Shown one piece after another: positions 25,662 through 33,793 of a stretch of 38,814 nucleotides of DNA. The stretch comes from CAZODA01 sp964578485 (lineage in GTDB: Bacteria > Bacteroidota > Bacteroidia > Bacteroidales > Marinilabiliaceae): positions 1 to 38,814 of the forward strand of contig CAZODA010000030.1 of the NCBI GenBank assembly GCA_964578485.1, read 5' to 3'. The notes below the pieces were generated by a model. That model was not told the origin of the DNA. It ran no database searches and saw nothing but the letters and a program-made list of their open reading frames with translations. Both the position numbers and the translations under genes were made by a program. Positions within the stretch are counted from its first letter, which is position 1. Every line of letters begins with the position of its first letter.

Positions 25662-26588
25662 ATGGGAAAAATTGCAAATAATATTACCGAGTTGATTGGG
25701 AAAACTCCCTTGGTAAAATTAAATAAAATGGTTGATGCCAACGCTGCCGAAGTATATGCAAAGCTTGAGTTTTATAATCCTGCAGGTTCTGTTAAAGATC
25801 GTATAGCCCTTAGTATGATCGAAGATGCTGAAAGTAAAGGCCTTATTACAAAAAACACATTAATAGTTGAACCAACAAGTGGAAATACAGGGGTAGGTCT
25901 TGCCCTTGTGGCGGCGGTTAAAGGCTATCGCTTGATTTTGACTATGCCGGAAAGTATGAGTATTGAACGTAGAAAGTTGCTAAAGAAATTTGGTGCAGAA
26001 TTGGTGTTAACGCCGGCAAGTACAGGAATGAAAGGTTCCATTGCAAAAGCTATGGAAATAGCTGCAGAAAATCCTGATTCATTTATCCCTCAGCAGTTTA
26101 AAAATCCCGCCAATGTTGAAATTCATAAAAAAACAACAGCTGAAGAAATATGGGATGATATGGATGGGAAGGTGGATATAATTATTTCAGGGGTTGGCAC
26201 CGGTGGTACTATAACCGGGGTAGGGGAAGTTTTAAAAGAGCGTAATCCAAATATTAAAATTATTGCTGTAGAGCCTGAATCCAGTCCTGTATTATCCGGA
26301 GGACAGCCCGGTCCTCATAAAATACAGGGTATTGGCGCAGGTTTTATCCCTGAGATTTTGAATACTTCAATTTATGATGAGGTAATACGTATTAACAATG
26401 ATGATGCTATTGAAGCATCAAATCTTGCAGCAACTACTGAAGGAATTTTATGTGGATATTCCTCAGGTGCTGCCCTTAAAGCCGGTATAGATGTGGCGAA
26501 ACGTCCGGAGAATAAAAACAAACGCATTGTTGTTATCTTACCTGATACCGGTGAACGCTATTTAAGTACTTATGATTTAGATAGCTAA
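25662..26588 (+). CDS. cysK: cysteine synthase A (O-acetylserine sulfhydrylase)
   Basis: 308 residues, the usual length. It joins sulfide to O-acetylserine to give cysteine with PLP. K45 in AGSVKDRIAL is the PLP lysine, TSGNTG (72-77) is the substrate loop, and GVGTGGTITG (176-185) holds the phosphate group. The C-terminal part (PDTGERYLSTYDL) is also typical of CysK. It is the second gene of the Rrf2 operon, 13 bases after the regulator stop. The cysteate synthase homologue faces it, with only 23 bases between the two stop codons, so sulfur-assimilating and sulfite-assimilating beta-replacement enzymes are neighbours. Assignment is secure; a cystathionine-type role is unlikely from the motifs. 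Confidence 0.95.
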   Translation: MGKIANNITELIGKTPLVKLNKMVDANAAEVYAKLEFYNPAGSVKDRIALSMIEDAESKGLITKNTLIVEPTSGNTGVGLALVAAVKGYRLILTMPESMSIERRKLLKKFGAELVLTPASTGMKGSIAKAMEIAAENPDSFIPQQFKNPANVEIHKKTTAEEIWDDMDGKVDIIISGVGTGGTITGVGEVLKERNPNIKIIAVEPESSPVLSGGQPGPHKIQGIGAGFIPEILNTSIYDEVIRINNDDAIEASNLAATTEGILCGYSSGAALKAGIDVAKRPENKNKRIVVILPDTGERYLSTYDLDS

Positions 26589-26611
26589 GGATTTGATTTT
26601 TAGCTGTAATT

Positions 26612-27910
26612 TTATTTAAATAATGATTTTAAAACTCTTTCGATTTCATTCGAAGGAGTTTTAAGATCAAAAATATGATTGGGTTTTAAATAGCTTACTT
26701 TATTTTCTGATTTAAAGCGCTCTTCACCACCACCGGTGATATTTAACATTATTACATCCTGTTTTGAAACATGTTCTGATTCGACAGCTTTAAACAGAGA
26801 CGCTGTGGCTACTGCAGCTGCAGGATGGATGTCATTACCTTCCAATTGTTTAAATAACTCTCCTGCCTTTGTCAACTCTTCATTTGTAATAGAATATACA
26901 TCGCCATAGCTTTCTTTTAGACAATCATATAAGCCTCCATGAATAGAGTAGGGGGGCTGACGATTTGAAAGGACTTTGGCAATTATCTCTTCCACTTGTT
27001 TACGGGCGGTATTATCATCTAAGGGAAGTAATTTTCTTGAATCAGCTTTCCAGGCATCATAAATAGCAAGGAAGGGAGCATTTTGTGAAACCATTAATTT
27101 CATTTTATGTTGACCATAGCGGCCATCTACAATAAGTCGCTCATTGGCTTCCAATGCTGCAACAGCTCCGGTGCCACTTCCAACAGCCTGAAAATAATAA
27201 TCGGGAATACGGCCAATTTCATGAACAGCCGATAAAACTGTTGTACCCATTCCATCGCGTCGTGCTACGTTGCGGGCACCACCTTCGGGGTAAAAGCCTT
27301 TTATTTCGCAAATTTGATTTGAAAGATGAATAGCATCAAAATAATCACTGCCGCCGGGAGTACATACTAATTTTACATGATCTTGAATTGCTTCGTCAAA
27401 CCATAAAGCATCAAGGTTGTCCTCGGGGACACAGAGTAATAATGGAATGTTGTTGTCGGAACAGACCCTTGCAAATGATCTTGCCGTGTTACCCGCAGAA
27501 GCAACTACAAGAACTTCTTTGTTTTGTTCATTCATTCTGCCGCAAACAGCATAAGCTTCAGTTTCCTTGAAAGAACAGCTGCGCATTGTTACTCCTTTTT
27601 CAGGCCAATAACCACTAAAGGTGATATATAGATTTTCGAGACCTAAATGTTTTGCCAGGCCTTCACTCTTATATGTAATAGGTGCTGATGAGCCAATAAG
27701 GTATTGAGTTACAGGAAGCCAGTCGTCGAAACGAAAAACACCAAGGGAGGCATCTTTTACATTTAATTGAACTTCTTCGTAAACAGCACGAATTAGAGAG
27801 GGGTCTTTTTCTCCGGGTGCATTTAAGGTCCATCCTTGATCAATGAATTCGCGACCTGTCTTTACCGACTTCAATAAATAATGTGCGGGTTTATAATTTG
27901 ATTTTGTCAT
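26612..27910 (-). CDS. cysteate synthase (threonine synthase-like PLP enzyme)
   Basis: 432 residues of the fold-type II PLP family, similar to threonine synthase. The match is better to cysteate synthase, which makes L-cysteate from O-phosphoserine and sulfite: GVFRFDDWLPV (57-67), ITYKSEGLAKHLGL, and the stretch FSGYWPEKGVTMRSCSFKE (98-116) with probable PLP lysine K115. SAGNT (138-142) binds phosphate. In methanogens this enzyme feeds coenzyme M; in Bacteroidota cysteate is the head-group precursor of capnine-type sulfonolipids. The acyltransferase that would use cysteate is not in the window. No zinc-ribbon start is visible. Convergence with cysK supports a sulfur role. A TATTTTTG word on the minus strand (27943-27936) may be its -7 element. 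Threonine synthase is the main alternative. Confidence 0.78.
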   Translation of the reverse strand: MTKSNYKPAHYLLKSVKTGREFIDQGWTLNAPGEKDPSLIRAVYEEVQLNVKDASLGVFRFDDWLPVTQYLIGSSAPITYKSEGLAKHLGLENLYITFSGYWPEKGVTMRSCSFKETEAYAVCGRMNEQNKEVLVVASAGNTARSFARVCSDNNIPLLLCVPEDNLDALWFDEAIQDHVKLVCTPGGSDYFDAIHLSNQICEIKGFYPEGGARNVARRDGMGTTVLSAVHEIGRIPDYYFQAVGSGTGAVAALEANERLIVDGRYGQHKMKLMVSQNAPFLAIYDAWKADSRKLLPLDDNTARKQVEEIIAKVLSNRQPPYSIHGGLYDCLKESYGDVYSITNEELTKAGELFKQLEGNDIHPAAAVATASLFKAVESEHVSKQDVIMLNITGGGEERFKSENKVSYLKPNHIFDLKTPSNEIERVLKSLFK

Positions 27911-28052
27911 TATTTGGAATTGTTAATATAGCTGACAAAAATAGTCATTTATTAAGAGATTTGCGAAACTCTTTTTTTATTTTTTCAATTGAAGAATTAT
28001 CAATGATCAGTAAACAGTAGTGTGTTTCGAGTTTTGGGTTTCGAGTTTTGGG

Positions 28053-28124
28053 TTAATTAGTAGATGTGATGATTAGCAAATTAGTAGATTAGTTGATTAG
28101 CAGATGTGATAATTAGTAAATTGC
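28053..28124 (+). repeat. 8-bp-period TTAG array, copy A
   Basis: The units are in exact 8-base register: TTAATTAG, the 16-mer TAGATGTGATGATTAG, CAAATTAG, TAGATTAG, TTGATTAG, the 16-mer CAGATGTGATAATTAG, and a degenerate last unit. The same unit types recur at 38372-38507. GTTTTGGG immediately precedes the array at both places. Confidence 0.85.
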
Positions 28125-28131
28125 TCTTTGC

Positions 28132-28338
28132 GGCTTTGCGTTAAATATTCTCTCGCTAAGACGCTAAGACGTCAAGGTGTATGCTTTGCAACTTTGCGCT
28201 CTTTGCGTGAAAATCATTCGTGAAAATTTGCGTGAATTCGTTGACCCATTTATTCGCGTATTCGTAATTGATTTTTGCGGGCTTTGCGTTAAATATTCTC
28301 TCGCTAAGACGCCAAGGTGTATGCTTTGCAACTTCGCG
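28132..28338 (+). repeat. two ~60-bp direct repeats with CGCTAAGACG core
   Basis: 28132-28198 and 28280-28338 share GGCTTTGCGTTAAATATTC, CTCTCGCTAAGACG and CAAGGTGTATGCTTTGCAAC in order. The first copy has an extra 8-base CTAAGACG tandem. Related CGCAAAG words occur near 6611-6628. The stretch is non-coding. Confidence 0.8.
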
Positions 28339-28459
28339 GATTTACGTGAAATAATCTTTGAGCCCTTCGCGTGAACTCCAAACTCCAAACTCTAAACTCT
28401 AAACTTACTGTTTACTGATAACTGATCAATGTTTATTATCTGTGACATTTAATTAAGCT

Positions 28460-28467
28460 TATATTTG
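28460..28467 (+). promoter_or_regulatory. candidate -7 element for the S9 peptidase gene
   Basis: TATATTTG fits TAnnTTTG and lies 48 bases before the ATG. No TTTG was seen at the -33 distance, so only half of the promoter is supported. Confidence 0.35.
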
Positions 28468-28515
28468 TAATAATTATATTAATTCTTCTTTATTAACATT
28501 ATAAACCTAAATATT

Positions 28516-30585
28516 ATGAACCGCGTCAGTTTTGTCTGTTTGTTTTTTCTACTATTTTTTAATTCTTGTAATCAGTTTCAAAGGGATAGTTCCTATGATG
28601 CAGGTGACCTTGAGCTAAGCGATGATCGTATTACAGCTGAAGCACTATGGTCTTTTGGGCGTCTTGGGAATGTTGGTGTTTCTCCTGATAATTTATCTGT
28701 CATTTACACCATTAGTTATCCCAATGTTGATGAGAATAGATTTTATTCTGATATCTATAAAGTATCTGTTACAGGTGGGGATATGCTAAGGTTAACTACT
28801 ACAGATGTCAATGAGTCTCTTGTTTCATGGCGTCCGGATGGTAAAAAAATCAACTTTTTAAGTAATGAGTCAGGAACAGTTCAGCTTTGGGAAATAAATC
28901 CTGATGGCTCTGCTCGTAAAAAAGTCACTGATATTGAAGGAGGGATATCAGGATATTTATGGTCTCCCGATTTGTCTTATCTCGCCTTTATTAAGGAGGT
29001 TAAACTTGATGATTCGCCTTTCGACAAATATCCGGACCTCCCTGATGTCGTGGCTCGAATTGAAGAAGATTTAATGTACAGACACTGGGATAGCTGGCAT
29101 AATTATCATTACAAGCATATTTTTATTACTCCTTATAAACAAGGACAAATTATAAAATCAGGCAAAGATATTATGGAAGGTGAAAGGTTCGATTCACCTA
29201 TGAAACCTTTTGGAGGAACAGAGCAGATCAGTTGGTTGCCTAATGGTTCAGGATTGGCTTATAGCTGTAAGAAATTAAGTGGTCGTGATTATGCCTTTTC
29301 AACTAATTCGGATATTTATTTTTATGATATTGAAAGTGAAACAACAGAAAATTTAACCCAAGGAATGCCCGGCTATGATTTAAATCCACAATTTTCTCCC
29401 GATGGAAAGAAAATGCTATGGGAAAGTATGGAACACGATGGTTATGAGTCTGATAAAAACAGGCTGATAATTATGGATCTCGAAAGTAAATCTTTTGAAG
29501 ATTATACCCTTAATTTTGATCATAATGTTGCGGCTCCCGTTTGGGATTCAGACGGAGAGTTTATTTGGTTTATTGCAAGTGTTAAAGGTACAGATCAAAT
29601 TTATTTGATGGATTTAAGTAATCGTGAAATCTATAAGGTTACTGAAGGCCAACATAATTTTACACAGCTGTATCAACTTGAGGGCCGACTTATTGCCAGC
29701 TGCGAAAGTATGAGTATGCCGGCTGATATTTATAGTATAGATATGGAAAGTGGAACTTCCATAAACCTTACAGAAATCAATAAAGCTATCCTCGATCAGA
29801 TTACAATGGGAAAAGTTGAGGAAAGATGGGTAACAACAGTTGATGATAAAGAAATGTTGGTATGGCTGATATATCCTCCTCATTTTAATCCTGAAAAGAT
29901 CTATCCTGCTATTTTGTATTGTCAAGGTGGACCACAAGGGGCTTTAAGTCAGTTTTGGAGCTATAGATGGAATTTCCAACTGATGGCTGCAGAAGATTAT
30001 ATTATAGTAGCACCAAACAGGCGTGGAATGCCGGGACATGGAACTGAATGGAATGAACAAATCAGCGGGGATTGGGGCGGACTCAATATGCAGGATTATT
30101 TAAGTGCTATCGATGCACTTGCCGAAGAACCATATATTGATGAAAATCGTTTGGCAGCAGTAGGTGCCAGCTATGGTGGATATTCAGTGTTTTGGCTTGC
30201 AGGAAATCATGAGAATCGCTTTAAAGCATTTATCTCACATTGCGGAGTATTTAACCTTGACATGATGTATACAAATACAGAAGAGATGTTTTTTGTTGAA
30301 TGGGATCTTAAAGGACCATATTGGAAACAAGATGATAAAAGATATGATTATTCACCTCATTTATTTGTTGAAAATTGGAATACTCCCATGCTGGTAATTC
30401 ATGGCGAAAAAGATTATAGAGTACCTTATTCACAAGGTATGGCTGCTTTTAATGCCGCAAGAATAATGGATATCCCTGCCAAATTTCTGTATTTTCCCGA
30501 AGAAAACCATTGGATACTAAAACCACAAAATGGAGTTTTATGGCAAAGAGAGTTTTTTGCTTGGTTGAATAAATGGTTGAAATAA
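28516..30585 (+). CDS. S9 family (prolyl oligopeptidase/DPP-type) peptidase, lipoprotein
   Basis: 689 residues. The signal peptide ends in a lipobox (FFNSC, lipid-bearing C18), so it is probably an outer- or inner-membrane lipoprotein. Residues of about 45-430 form a beta-propeller with PD40 motifs (WRPDGKKINFLS, WSPDLSYLAFI, FSPDGKKMLWES). The C-terminal alpha/beta hydrolase carries the triad: Ser in VGASYGGYS (about 552), Asp in HGEKDYRVP (about 632) and His in EENHWI (about 664). It trims short peptides, often after proline or by releasing dipeptides. Exact specificity is not visible. The gene follows the composite repeat region and precedes the tRNA-editing-domain gene by 22 bases, so those two share a transcript. 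Confidence 0.93.
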   Translation: MNRVSFVCLFFLLFFNSCNQFQRDSSYDAGDLELSDDRITAEALWSFGRLGNVGVSPDNLSVIYTISYPNVDENRFYSDIYKVSVTGGDMLRLTTTDVNESLVSWRPDGKKINFLSNESGTVQLWEINPDGSARKKVTDIEGGISGYLWSPDLSYLAFIKEVKLDDSPFDKYPDLPDVVARIEEDLMYRHWDSWHNYHYKHIFITPYKQGQIIKSGKDIMEGERFDSPMKPFGGTEQISWLPNGSGLAYSCKKLSGRDYAFSTNSDIYFYDIESETTENLTQGMPGYDLNPQFSPDGKKMLWESMEHDGYESDKNRLIIMDLESKSFEDYTLNFDHNVAAPVWDSDGEFIWFIASVKGTDQIYLMDLSNREIYKVTEGQHNFTQLYQLEGRLIASCESMSMPADIYSIDMESGTSINLTEINKAILDQITMGKVEERWVTTVDDKEMLVWLIYPPHFNPEKIYPAILYCQGGPQGALSQFWSYRWNFQLMAAEDYIIVAPNRRGMPGHGTEWNEQISGDWGGLNMQDYLSAIDALAEEPYIDENRLAAVGASYGGYSVFWLAGNHENRFKAFISHCGVFNLDMMYTNTEEMFFVEWDLKGPYWKQDDKRYDYSPHLFVENWNTPMLVIHGEKDYRVPYSQGMAAFNAARIMDIPAKFLYFPEENHWILKPQNGVLWQREFFAWLNKWLK

Positions 30586-30607
30586 TTAATTGACAAAAGT
30601 TGCCGAA

Positions 30608-31021
30608 ATGAAAGTATTAAGTTGGTACGCAGATAATTTTAGTTATACTATTGGAGAAAAAAATCATGAAAAAGCTGAAGAAAATCCTAAACCTGCAGGC
30701 TTTGATAACTGTATTGTTGCTTTTATACAAGTAGAAGAAGAGGATGAAGAACAAGACCTTAGAAGCCGAGAGAAAAAATTGACGAATCATATAAAATGGC
30801 TTACAAGAAAAAATAAAACTAAAAATGTGGTTTTACACTCTTTTGCGCATTTGTCAAAATCTAAGGCTTCTATGGATTTTACCCGTGATATATTTGATGC
30901 CTGTCAAAAAAGGCTTGAAAATGCCAATCATAATGTTGCACAAACTCCTTTTGGATATTTTTTGAATCTTAATATACAGGCACCGGGATTTTCGATGGCA
31001 AGAATTTGGGCAGAACTGTAA
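30608..31021 (+). CDS. free-standing threonyl-tRNA synthetase editing domain (archaeal type)
   Basis: 137 residues from the ATG at 30608. The frame extends to a TTG at 30590, but MKVLSWYADNFSY is the family start. The whole protein matches the N-terminal editing domain of archaeal threonyl-tRNA synthetase (tRNA-Thr_ED, D-aminoacyl-tRNA deacylase-like fold), which removes serine from mischarged tRNA-Thr. Visible features are VVLHSFAHLS (75-84) with the conserved His at 81, and TPFGYFLNL (113-121). In archaeal enzymes the corresponding stretch reads like FGWYK with a catalytic lysine; here it reads FGYFL, so that lysine appears lost. No synthetase catalytic domain is attached. It is co-transcribed with the S9 peptidase, 22 bases downstream. 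The family is fairly sure; activity is uncertain. Confidence 0.82.
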   Translation: MKVLSWYADNFSYTIGEKNHEKAEENPKPAGFDNCIVAFIQVEEEDEEQDLRSREKKLTNHIKWLTRKNKTKNVVLHSFAHLSKSKASMDFTRDIFDACQKRLENANHNVAQTPFGYFLNLNIQAPGFSMARIWAEL

Positions 31022-31169
31022 AGAAAGCGAAAACTCTAAGAATTTAAGGATATATGTGGAAAAGCATTATTTTTATTGAAAATATTTTATAAAAAAGTTT
31101 TTGTTTTCAAAGAGTATTTATATTTGTTTTTTGTGATGTCTTTAGGTTTATAAAATTGAAATTCTCTTC

Positions 31170-31940
31170 ATGGTGAAATTCGAAATCCATCCGGATTACC
31201 CGGAATTAGAAAAATTGATTCCTGTGCTTCAGGATACTTTTAAAAATACCGGCACTGTTATTTATAAGATTAGAAACGAAGTTAAAGTGATCGAGTATAA
31301 TGGTAAAAATCTTTGTATCAAATCTTTTGCGCAGCCTAATATCATAAATTATTTTGTTTATTCTTTTATACGCTCTTCAAAAGCAAAGAGAAGTTATGAG
31401 AATGGCCTTTTATTGCTGAAACTTGGAATCGAAACTCCCCAACCTTTGGCTTATGTTGAGTATTATAATGATAAAGGCTTTTTGAAGCATAGCTATTATA
31501 TTTCAAATTATGAGGAGCATATATATACCATGGAAGAAGTGTTAAACCAAAATGTTGATGATAAAGAAACAATCATTAAACAGTTTGGTGCATATGTTTA
31601 TCAGTTTTTGCATAAGAATGGAATCTTACATCTTGATTTTGGTGGGAATAATATTCTTGTTAAACAATCGAGTAAGGATTATAGCTTTTCAATTATCGAT
31701 CTGAATAGAATTCGTGTTAATAGAAAATTTTCATTTTTTAAAGGACTGCATAATCTTCGACGTTTAACCGGAAGTGCTATGGAAACAACAATTCTTGCCG
31801 ATGCTTATGCTTCACAATGGGACGAAGACTCAATAAAAGCTGCCTATCAATTATTGGGATTAAGACAAAAATATTCCTCACGAAGAAAGGTTACCAAAAA
31901 AATATTGAGACCCTTTAAAAAATTATTTTCAAGAAAATAA
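31170..31940 (+). CDS. lipopolysaccharide kinase-like protein (Kdo/WaaP/InaA family)
   Basis: 256 residues of the small protein-kinase-like fold that phosphorylates sugars of the lipopolysaccharide core. The catalytic loop HLDFGGNNILV (near 154) has the HxDxxxxN form, and IIDLNRIRV follows with the metal-binding Asp. The N-terminal part has LCIKSFAQPN, the likely ATP-binding lysine strand, and AKRSYENGLLLLKLGIETPQPLAY, very typical of Kdo/heptose kinases. The C-terminus is basic. It is cytoplasmic and probably inner-membrane associated. It lies 148 bases after the editing-domain gene and 143 before a sugar nucleotidyltransferase, in the same direction. Both could act in envelope sugar metabolism. 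The acceptor sugar is unknown. Confidence 0.83.
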   Translation: MVKFEIHPDYPELEKLIPVLQDTFKNTGTVIYKIRNEVKVIEYNGKNLCIKSFAQPNIINYFVYSFIRSSKAKRSYENGLLLLKLGIETPQPLAYVEYYNDKGFLKHSYYISNYEEHIYTMEEVLNQNVDDKETIIKQFGAYVYQFLHKNGILHLDFGGNNILVKQSSKDYSFSIIDLNRIRVNRKFSFFKGLHNLRRLTGSAMETTILADAYASQWDEDSIKAAYQLLGLRQKYSSRRKVTKKILRPFKKLFSRK

Positions 31941-32019
31941 GTATTTTGACCTTTAGGTTTTGTTAATTGTTGAGGATGAAAGAAGCTGATCTTTCTGTGC
32001 AACTAACAATCCAAAATCC

Positions 32020-32050
32020 TTGGGAACTGCTTATTTTTCTTCTATTTTTG
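32020..32050 (+). promoter_or_regulatory. candidate promoter for the nucleotidyltransferase gene
   Basis: TTG at 32020-32022 and TATTTTTG at 32043-32050 are 20 bases apart, a good match to the Bacteroidota promoter. The predicted start is near 32057, leaving a short leader before the ATG at 32084. Confidence 0.5.
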
Positions 32051-32083
32051 TTGACTTATTACTTAATAAAATAATTAGAATAT

Positions 32084-32983
32084 ATGAAACCTACACTACT
32101 TGTTTTAGCTGCCGGAATGGGTAGCAGATACGGTGGCTTGAAACAGATGGATGAATTTGGTCCTTCAGGGGAATCAATTATTGATTATTCGGTTTTTGAT
32201 GCTATCCGTGCAGGATTTGGAAAAGTTGTTTTTGTTATTCGCGAGGATTTTGAAGCAGCTTTTAAGGATAGATTTGAAAGTCGTTTAAAAGGAAAAATTA
32301 AAACGGAATATGTTTATCAAAGTGTGGATAAAGTTCCTGAAGGCTTTGAGATTCCTGAAGGTCGTGAAAAGCCTTGGGGAACCGGACATGCTATGCTAAT
32401 GGCTAAAGATGTTATTGATACTCCTTTTGCAATAATTAATGCAGATGACTTTTATGGTGCGAAGGCCTATAAGCAGGCCGTTGGTTTCATTAATAACAGC
32501 AGTAAAAATAATGAGTATGCAATGCTTGGCTATGCATTAAAAAATACCCTGTCAGATTTTGGTACGGTTTCACGCGGAGTTTGCGAATTTGATGAAAATA
32601 ATTATCTGACAAAAATTGTGGAACGAACCAAAATAGGAAAGGAAGGAGATAGAATATTTTTCTATGAGGATGACTATAAGGGTGAACTGAAAGGGGAAGT
32701 TCCTATTTCAATGAATTTTTGGATATTTAAACCTGAATTTTTCTCTCATCTGGAAGCCGGGTTTAAAGATTTTTTAAGGGAGAAAGGACAGGATCTTAAA
32801 TCGGAATATTATTTTCTTATTCCTGCTGATAATATGGTGAAATCGGGGGAAGCAAGTGTTAAAATTGTGAATACTGATGCACAATGGTTCGGAGTAACTT
32901 ATCAAGAGGATAAACCGAGAGTTAAGCAAGCTTTAAATGAATTGCACAATAAAGGAGAATATCCCGAAAAACTGTGGAGCTAA
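32084..32983 (+). CDS. sugar-phosphate nucleotidyltransferase
   Basis: 299 residues with a Rossmann-like nucleotidyltransferase fold. The NTP loop is LVLAAGMGSRYGGLKQ (6-21), a variant of the GxGxRxxP...K signature, and the metal-binding Asp lies in IINADDFYG (near 118). EKPWGTGHAML (near 95) binds the nucleotide. Such enzymes attach NMP to a sugar-1-phosphate to make a sugar nucleotide. The C-terminal half (SMNFWIFKPEFF, SEYYFLIPADNM) matches a Bacteroidota group usually annotated only as nucleotidyltransferase. There is no left-handed beta-helix acyltransferase tail. The sugar is unknown. It has its own likely promoter and converges with nth, 12 bases apart. Confidence 0.85.
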   Translation: MKPTLLVLAAGMGSRYGGLKQMDEFGPSGESIIDYSVFDAIRAGFGKVVFVIREDFEAAFKDRFESRLKGKIKTEYVYQSVDKVPEGFEIPEGREKPWGTGHAMLMAKDVIDTPFAIINADDFYGAKAYKQAVGFINNSSKNNEYAMLGYALKNTLSDFGTVSRGVCEFDENNYLTKIVERTKIGKEGDRIFFYEDDYKGELKGEVPISMNFWIFKPEFFSHLEAGFKDFLREKGQDLKSEYYFLIPADNMVKSGEASVKIVNTDAQWFGVTYQEDKPRVKQALNELHNKGEYPEKLWS

Positions 32984-32995
32984 TTATATTAAGGT

Positions 32996-33649
32996 TTAAA
33001 CCTTTTTGTTTTTGACTTCTTTTTTGTAATAAACGCATACATCCCTGAGACCGCAAATTTCACATTTGGGCTTTCTTGCTATACAAATATAACGTCCGTG
33101 TAGTATGAACCAATGGTGGGCTTTTGACAGTAGTTCCTCAGGTATGTATTTCGTTAACTGGCGTTCCGCTTCAAGAGGCGTTTTGGCAGCTCTTGTTAAT
33201 CCCAGTCTTGCTGCCACCCTAAATACATGCGTGTCAACTGCTAAAGCCGGAATATCGAAAATAACGGAAGCAATAACATTTGCAGTTTTGCGTCCTACAC
33301 CGGGAAGTTTTTGTAACTCTTTAATATCGGAAGGAATTATACCATCAAAATCCTGAATAAGGGTTTGAGCCATCCCTATCAAATTCTTACTTTTACTGTT
33401 GGGATAACTACATGATTTAATATATTCAAAGACTTCTGCTATTTCGGCTTTTGCAAGCTCATTAGCAGAGGGGAAACGCTTAAAAAAAGGAGGAGTAATT
33501 ATATTGACACGTTTATCGGTACACTGTGCCGATAAAATAACAGCAACCAATAATTCATAAGGATTATTATATTTCAATTCTGTTTCAGCATCAGGCATAT
33601 TCTCCTGAAACCATGCAAGCACAATTTTAAAGCGTTCTTTTATTGTCAT
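32996..33649 (-). CDS. nth: endonuclease III
   Basis: 217 residues, a DNA glycosylase/AP lyase that removes oxidised pyrimidines in base excision repair. The helix-hairpin-helix LPGVGRKTANV carries catalytic K121, and D139 in AVDTHVFRV is the second catalytic residue. The iron-sulfur cluster ligands are complete: C189, C196, C199 and C205, with the canonical 6-2-5 spacing. It is cytoplasmic. It is a single gene whose stop faces the nucleotidyltransferase stop. All catalytic and cluster residues are present, so it should be active. Confidence 0.96.
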   Translation of the reverse strand: MTIKERFKIVLAWFQENMPDAETELKYNNPYELLVAVILSAQCTDKRVNIITPPFFKRFPSANELAKAEIAEVFEYIKSCSYPNSKSKNLIGMAQTLIQDFDGIIPSDIKELQKLPGVGRKTANVIASVIFDIPALAVDTHVFRVAARLGLTRAAKTPLEAERQLTKYIPEELLSKAHHWFILHGRYICIARKPKCEICGLRDVCVYYKKEVKNKKV

Positions 33650-33793
33650 TATTTAACTCGTAGTTTTTATTTTATCGAAAGAAAATAAGTTCTGCTTTAT
33701 TTGTAAAACTTAAATTATAAACTTTTGTTCTAACCTTTAAATTTATAATGATGTCTTGTGTATTATGTACAAATCAGCTTGAGCCTTAAGTTT

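Larger units (their letters stand above)
27999..28431. repeat. composite gene-free repeat region bounded by inverted ATCAGTAAACAGTA words
   Basis: This stretch has no credible gene. Its left end has ATCAGTAAACAGTA (28006-28019) and its right end has the exact reverse complement (28406-28419). Inside the left end are two 14-base TTTCGAGTTTTGGG units (28025-28052) and an 8-bp-period array (28053-28124). Two direct repeats of about 60 bp follow, then TCCAAAC/TCTAAAC units at the right end. The symmetry suggests a MITE-like or mosaic repeat; no transposase or target duplication was found. Confidence 0.65.

Noticed and set aside
26612..27910. Ordinary threonine synthase
   Set aside because: The GYWPEKG...MRSCSFKE stretch and the RFDDWLPV region fit cysteate synthase better, and the context is sulfur metabolism; kept only as the alternative.
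28164..28388. Short frames on both strands in the composite repeat region
   Set aside because: They are created by the two 60-bp direct repeats (duplicated peptide segments) and have no start context or family match.
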